From Celeribacter persicus (GTDB lineage Bacteria; Pseudomonadota; Alphaproteobacteria; Rhodobacterales; Rhodobacteraceae), in assembly GCF_003050785.1 (NCBI RefSeq), contig NZ_QAOH01000013.1, positions 42,790-106,789 on the forward strand: a DNA stretch of 64,000 nt, read 5' to 3'. The translations under genes were made by a program, and so were the position numbers. Of the stretch, positions 60,370 through 64,000 are shown one piece after another. The notes under the pieces are model-generated. The model saw only the letters and a program-made list of their open reading frames with translations. It was not told the DNA's origin and searched no databases. Position 1 is the stretch's first letter. The number at the start of each line of letters is the position of its first letter.

Positions 60370-62775
60370 ATGCACGAGCAAATCCAATCCTATCCCGTCC
60401 TGCCGCTGCGCGACATCGTGGTGTTTCCCCACATGGTCGTGCCGCTGTTCGTCGGTCGGGAAAAATCGGTCAAAGCGCTCGAAGAGGTGATGGCGCAGGA
60501 CAAGCAGATCCTGCTCTCCGCCCAGATGGACCCGTCGGTTGACGATCCGTCCGAGGACGGCATCTTCCGCGTCGGCGTGCTGGCCAATGTGTTGCAGCTT
60601 CTGAAACTCCCGGACGGCACCGTCAAGGTGCTGGTCGAGGGCGAACGGCGCGTGCGGCTCGACCGTTTCCTCGAAAACGACAGCCATTTCGAGGCTGTGA
60701 TCACGCCGCTTGAGGAAAGCGAAGGCGATCCGAATGCGGTCGCGGCGCTCCTGCGCTCCGTGCGCGAGGAGTTCGAACATTACGCCAAGGTGAAAAAGAA
60801 CATCCCCGAAGAGGCGCTGGTCGCCGTTTCCGAGACGCGCGAGCCCGCCAAGCTTGCCGATCTCGTGGCTGGCCATCTGGGCGTCGAGGTGGACGAGAAG
60901 CAGAAGCTTCTGGAAACGCTTGCGGTCGATGAGCGCCTTGAGGCCGTCTTCGGTCTGATGCAGGGCGAGATGTCGGTGCTTCAGGTTGAGAAGAAGATCA
61001 AGACGCGCGTCAAATCGCAGATGGAGAAGACCCAGCGCGAATACTATCTGAATGAGCAGATGAAGGCCATTCAGAAGGAGCTTGGCGATGGCGAGGACGG
61101 GGCCGGTGAGATTGCCGAACTCGAAGAGAAGATCGCCGCCACCAAACTGTCGAAAGAGGCGCGTGAAAAGGCCGAGGGCGAGCTCAAGAAGCTCAGGAAC
61201 ATGAGCCCGATGTCCGCCGAGGCGACGGTTGTGCGCAATTATCTCGACTGGATGCTGTCGATCCCTTGGGGCACGAAATCCCGCGTCAAAAAGGATTTGA
61301 ACCGGGCGCAGGACATTCTCGATCACGATCACTACGGGCTTGAGAAGGTCAAGGAGCGGATCGTCGAATATCTCGCCGTGCAGCAACGCAGCCAGAAGCT
61401 CAAAGGCCCTATCCTCTGCCTCGTCGGTCCGCCGGGTGTCGGCAAGACGTCTCTGGGCAAATCGGTTGCCAAGGCCACGGGGCGCGAGTTCATTCGCATC
61501 TCGTTGGGTGGCGTGCGTGACGAGTCCGAGATCCGGGGTCACCGCCGGACGTACATTGGCTCCATGCCGGGCAAAATCATTCAGGCGCTGAAAAAGGCGA
61601 AGACCACGAACCCGCTTATCCTGCTCGATGAGATCGACAAGATGGGCCAGGACTTCCGGGGCGACCCGGCCTCGGCGATGCTCGAAGTGCTTGATCCGGA
61701 ACAGAACTCCACCTTCGTGGATCACTATATGGAGGTCGAATACGATCTTTCCAACGTGATGTTCCTGACGACCTCGAACAGCTACAACATGCCGGGGCCG
61801 CTTCTCGACCGGATGGAGATCATCCCGCTTTCGGGCTACACCGAAGACGAGAAAGCCGAGATCGCGAAACAGTATCTGATCCCGAAACAGATCAAGAACC
61901 ATGGCCTCAAGGCCAAGGAATTCTCTGTGACGGATGAGGCGATCACCGATGTGATCCGCTATTACACCCGCGAGGCGGGGGTGCGGAATCTCGAACGCGA
62001 ATTCGCCAAGATGGCGCGCAAGGCGGTGACGCAGATCGTGCGCAAACAGGTGGAGAGCGTGGAGGTGAACTCCGGCAATATCGAGGATTTCCTCGGGGTG
62101 AAGAAGTTCCGCTATGGTCTGGCCGAGAAGGAGGATCAGATCGGTGTTGTCACCGGGCTGGCCTATACTTCCGTGGGCGGCGATCTGTTGCAGATCGAGG
62201 CGTTGAAACTGCCCGGCAAGGGGCGGATGAAAACCACCGGAAAACTGGGCGATGTGATGAAGGAGTCCATCGATGCGGCCAGTTCTTATGTGCGCTCCAT
62301 CGCGCCGCAGCTTGGGGTGAAGCCGCCGGTGTTCGACACGATTGACATCCACGTTCACGTCCCGGATGGCGCGACGCCGAAGGACGGGCCGTCGGCGGGG
62401 CTCGCCATGGTCACGACCATCGTGTCGGTGTTGACGCAAATCCCGGTGCGCAAGGACATCGCCATGACCGGCGAGGTTTCGCTTCGTGGCAATGCCACGG
62501 CCATCGGCGGGCTCAAGGAGAAACTTCTTGCGGCGCTGCGGGGCGGCATCAAGACGGTGCTGATCCCGGAAGAAAACGTCAAGGATTTGGCGGAGATCCC
62601 GGATAATGTGAAAGAGGGGCTGGAGATCATTCCCGTCACCCATGTGTCCGAGGTGCTCAAACACGCGTTGGTGCGGCAGCCCGAGCCGATTGAGTGGGAT
62701 GAGGCCGCCGAAGAGGCCGCGCGTCTGGCGAAGCTGTCCTCGAATGGGGAGGGCCAGGGCGCAACAGCGCACTGA
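60370..62775 (+). CDS. lon: ATP-dependent protease Lon
   Basis: An 801-residue serine-lysine protease: N-terminal substrate-binding LON domain ([23 protein letters not shown]), coiled-coil, AAA+ core with Walker A GPPGVGKT (353-360) and Walker B '[11 protein letters not shown]', and the protease domain with Ser675 in PKDGPSAG and Lys718. ATG 60370 is chosen because AAGGA sits 6 nt upstream; ATG 60364 overlaps that site. Its heat-shock-type promoter and terminator indicate a monocistronic stress gene. Confidence 0.97.
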   Translation: MHEQIQSYPVLPLRDIVVFPHMVVPLFVGREKSVKALEEVMAQDKQILLSAQMDPSVDDPSEDGIFRVGVLANVLQLLKLPDGTVKVLVEGERRVRLDRFLENDSHFEAVITPLEESEGDPNAVAALLRSVREEFEHYAKVKKNIPEEALVAVSETREPAKLADLVAGHLGVEVDEKQKLLETLAVDERLEAVFGLMQGEMSVLQVEKKIKTRVKSQMEKTQREYYLNEQMKAIQKELGDGEDGAGEIAELEEKIAATKLSKEAREKAEGELKKLRNMSPMSAEATVVRNYLDWMLSIPWGTKSRVKKDLNRAQDILDHDHYGLEKVKERIVEYLAVQQRSQKLKGPILCLVGPPGVGKTSLGKSVAKATGREFIRISLGGVRDESEIRGHRRTYIGSMPGKIIQALKKAKTTNPLILLDEIDKMGQDFRGDPASAMLEVLDPEQNSTFVDHYMEVEYDLSNVMFLTTSNSYNMPGPLLDRMEIIPLSGYTEDEKAEIAKQYLIPKQIKNHGLKAKEFSVTDEAITDVIRYYTREAGVRNLEREFAKMARKAVTQIVRKQVESVEVNSGNIEDFLGVKKFRYGLAEKEDQIGVVTGLAYTSVGGDLLQIEALKLPGKGRMKTTGKLGDVMKESIDAASSYVRSIAPQLGVKPPVFDTIDIHVHVPDGATPKDGPSAGLAMVTTIVSVLTQIPVRKDIAMTGEVSLRGNATAIGGLKEKLLAALRGGIKTVLIPEENVKDLAEIPDNVKEGLEIIPVTHVSEVLKHALVRQPEPIEWDEAAEEAARLAKLSSNGEGQGATAH

Positions 62776-62799
62776 TCCGATAATGGAAACAATTGTGAG

Positions 62800-62825
62800 A
62801 AAGCCGGCCTTCGGGTCGGCTTTTT
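62800..62825 (+). terminator. Terminator after lon
   Basis: AAAGCCGGCC-TTCG-GGTCGGCTTT (one G-T pair) with a five-T tail. Confidence 0.9.
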
Positions 62826-62987
62826 GCTGTTACGCCAGCGACCGTATTGCACAGCGTTTGGGCAGATAAACTTTTGGGTCATCAAGGCACAACATTGCCG
62901 GGTTTGGTGCAATTTCCCATTTGCAGCGGGAAGGGGGAGAGAGTTAAGGTTTCCGCAACGGAAACAAACCACCAGAGGGGCTCTCTC

Positions 62988-63446
62988 ATGGCATCGCGGA
63001 CGACCGCATCCCGAAAAACCAAGACCACGCCGAAATCCGGAGCCAAAACGGCCCCGGTTTCGAAAAAAACCGAAGGAAAAACTGTGAAAAAGACCGTGCC
63101 GGTCAGCACCGAACCTGCGCCCGTGAAACCGCCCGAAACCACGGTGGTGGCGACCATGAAGAAGAAGGAGTTCATCGACCGGGTGGCCGAAGCCTCCGGC
63201 GTCAAGCGCGGCGAGGCCAGAAAGGCGGTCGAGGCGGCACTCAAGGAGCTTGGCGATGCGCTCCAGCGTGGCGAGGAACTGAACCTGCCGCCACTCGGCA
63301 AGATGACGGTGAAACGTCAGCAGGACGGTGGTGGCGCATATGTCATCGTCGCCAGGCTGCGTCGCTCCAAGACCATGCTGGGCGAGGAGGTCGAAGGCGG
63401 CAAGACCGCGCAAGAGGCTCCGGAAACGGTGACCGAGGAAATCTGA
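62988..63446 (+). CDS. HU-family DNA-binding protein with Lys/Thr/Pro-rich N-terminal tail
   Basis: A 152-residue protein. Residues 1-55 are a disordered basic tail (KTKTTPKSGAKTAPVSKKTEG...) like the H1-like tails on some bacterial nucleoid proteins. Residues ~57-140 are an HU/IHF fold: KKKEFIDRVAEASGVKRGEARKAVEAALKELGDALQRGEELNLPPLGKMTVKRQ, with the DNA-binding arm shortened and lacking the usual RNPxTG. An acidic tail follows. GAGGGG lies 7 nt before ATG 62988. It sits next to lon, as HU genes often do. Confidence 0.88.
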   Translation: MASRTTASRKTKTTPKSGAKTAPVSKKTEGKTVKKTVPVSTEPAPVKPPETTVVATMKKKEFIDRVAEASGVKRGEARKAVEAALKELGDALQRGEELNLPPLGKMTVKRQQDGGGAYVIVARLRRSKTMLGEEVEGGKTAQEAPETVTEEI

Positions 63447-63506
63447 ATTTTCTGGCAGAAGCCTCTTGCATCCGATTTTGCCAGAGGCTAAACACCGCGC
63501 CACGGC

Positions 63507-63581
63507 GGGTGATTAGCTCAGTGGTAGAGCGCTTCGTTCACATCGAAGATGTCAGGAGTTCAAATCTCTTATCACCCACCA
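63507..63581 (+). tRNA. tRNA-Val (anticodon CAC)
   Basis: A 75-nt cloverleaf with encoded CCA: acceptor GGGTGAT/ATCACCC, D arm with TAGCTCAGTGGTAGAGC, anticodon stem CTTCG/CGAAG with loop TTCACAT (anticodon CAC), T loop TTCAAAT, and 3' ACCA. It reads GUG codons. No integrase or duplicated 3' end is seen nearby, so it is not an evident integration site. Confidence 0.95.
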
Positions 63582-63980
63582 TCCTCTCCTTTTTTTGGAT
63601 AAAGAAACGCCCTGAACATCGGGGATGGAACCCATTTGTTGAGCACGAATGGGTTTTCAAATGGCTGGCAGGGGTGCTTCGCTGAAAATGTTTCGGGGCG
63701 CGCTATCGTGTTCGGCTCATCGGGCTTCAGGATATTTGCGAAATCACCGGCCGTGCAACAAGCCGGAAAACTGCGGAAAGCTTTGGATGTGCCGACTGTT
63801 GTCTTGAGGTGATTTAATATTTGGCACCGGAGACGCGCCGGTTTCGAAGCAGGTTTTCAGAGAATTGTTGCGATTGGTCCGGAGAAAATGCCCGGACTTA
63901 AATGAATCTTATGGAATGGACGCCCTTTGCACCCAAGCCGATAGTTTCGGTACAAATGGCAAGCAAAAGGAGTTCATAAA
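63582..63980. other. Non-coding region after the tRNA
   Basis: A T-rich run (about 63590-63597) and the hairpin at 63630-63656 may end the tRNA transcript. The rest shows no open frame with a ribosome-binding site and is less GC-rich than average. Confidence 0.5.
63630..63658 (+). terminator. Terminator-like hairpin AACCCATT/AATGGGTT
   Basis: 8-bp arms at 63630-63637 and 63649-63656 with an 11-nt loop, then TTTTC. Distance from the tRNA is about 50 nt. Confidence 0.55.
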
Positions 63981-64000
63981 ATGCAGTTGCTCGCGATCGA
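63981..64000 (+). CDS. Start of a gene cut by the window edge
   Basis: AAAGGAG lies 9 nt before ATG 63981 (AAAGGAGTTCATAAAATG). Only MQLLAI is visible before the window ends, so the product cannot be named. Confidence 0.4.

Noticed and set aside
63507..64000. tRNA-associated integrated element
   Set aside because: No integrase and no repeat of the tRNA 3' end was found within the window; the remaining 400 bp are too short to judge.

Overview
The window reads as a chromosomal segment of a GC-rich alphaproteobacterium of the order Rhodobacterales (Roseobacter/Rhodobacter type). The support is a class II (B12-dependent) ribonucleotide reductase with a C-terminal zinc ribbon, a DksA-like protein with one cysteine instead of a four-cysteine zinc finger, Tat-exported TRAP binding proteins, an Entner-Doudoroff gene pair, an RSP_2648-type PIN protein, a RimK fused to an aspartic-protease domain, and a CtrA-type TTAA-N7-TTAA site. 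The genus cannot be fixed from the sequence alone. No phage, plasmid, insertion-sequence or CRISPR hallmark was found.

Layout. 0-5 kb: tail of trmO, an 840-bp control region with a paired NrdR-like box, then nrdJ and a small partner. 5-6.7 kb: palindromic repeats, a small gene, and a frameshifted HTH regulator. 6.7-9.4 kb: ilvB-(23-codon ORF)-ilvH behind a leader peptide/attenuator. 10-13.5 kb: a YbjN-like exported protein, phoX with a Pho-box-like array, and an AT-rich HEPN-like gene. 13.7-22.1 kb: a TRAP uptake locus with two paralogous binding proteins flanking a cache-domain histidine kinase/LuxR-type regulator pair, followed by enlarged small and large permeases. 22-29 kb: bpt, RDD, DUF2852, GFA, YbaK and glnE. 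29-34 kb: eda and edd, separated by an old yellow enzyme and an acetyltransferase and sharing a TTAGCGCTAA operator. 34-40 kb: lipoprotein, RlmI-PIN, an interrupted beta-barrel gene, M48 protease, and a VWA protein. 40-46.5 kb: a DUF2927 lipoprotein, a glycosyltransferase, a Hint-domain protein and an acetyltransferase lie between the VWA gene and its expected moxR partner. 46.5-64 kb: mostly housekeeping (dksA-like, tpiA, erpA-like, sufT, pyk, rimK, tgt, lon, HU, tRNA-Val) plus a SatD/DUF3307 cassette and a LysR gene divergent from a 55-residue protein.

How the parts work together. Several loci show local regulatory logic. The ilv leader encodes an Ile-Leu-Val-Leu-Val run just before a terminator. 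Both TRAP binding-protein genes carry a GCGAAAT(G/T)TCGC palindrome and flank a two-component system that probably senses the substrate. eda and edd share a LacI-type operator. phoX has direct repeats with PhoB spacing.

The strongest candidate for something undescribed is at 50.3-51.8 kb. There, a SatD-family protein keeps two aspartates placed like the metal ligands of class III nucleotidyl cyclases and ends in a helix-turn-helix. It overlaps a polytopic DUF3307 membrane protein, and it is read from an apparently near-leaderless promoter covered by three 20-bp palindromes repeated at exactly 30-bp intervals. Other points of interest are a HEPN-like AT-rich orphan, tandem hairpin elements, small proteins missed by length cut-offs (54, 55 and 23 codons), and three genes whose reading frames look damaged.
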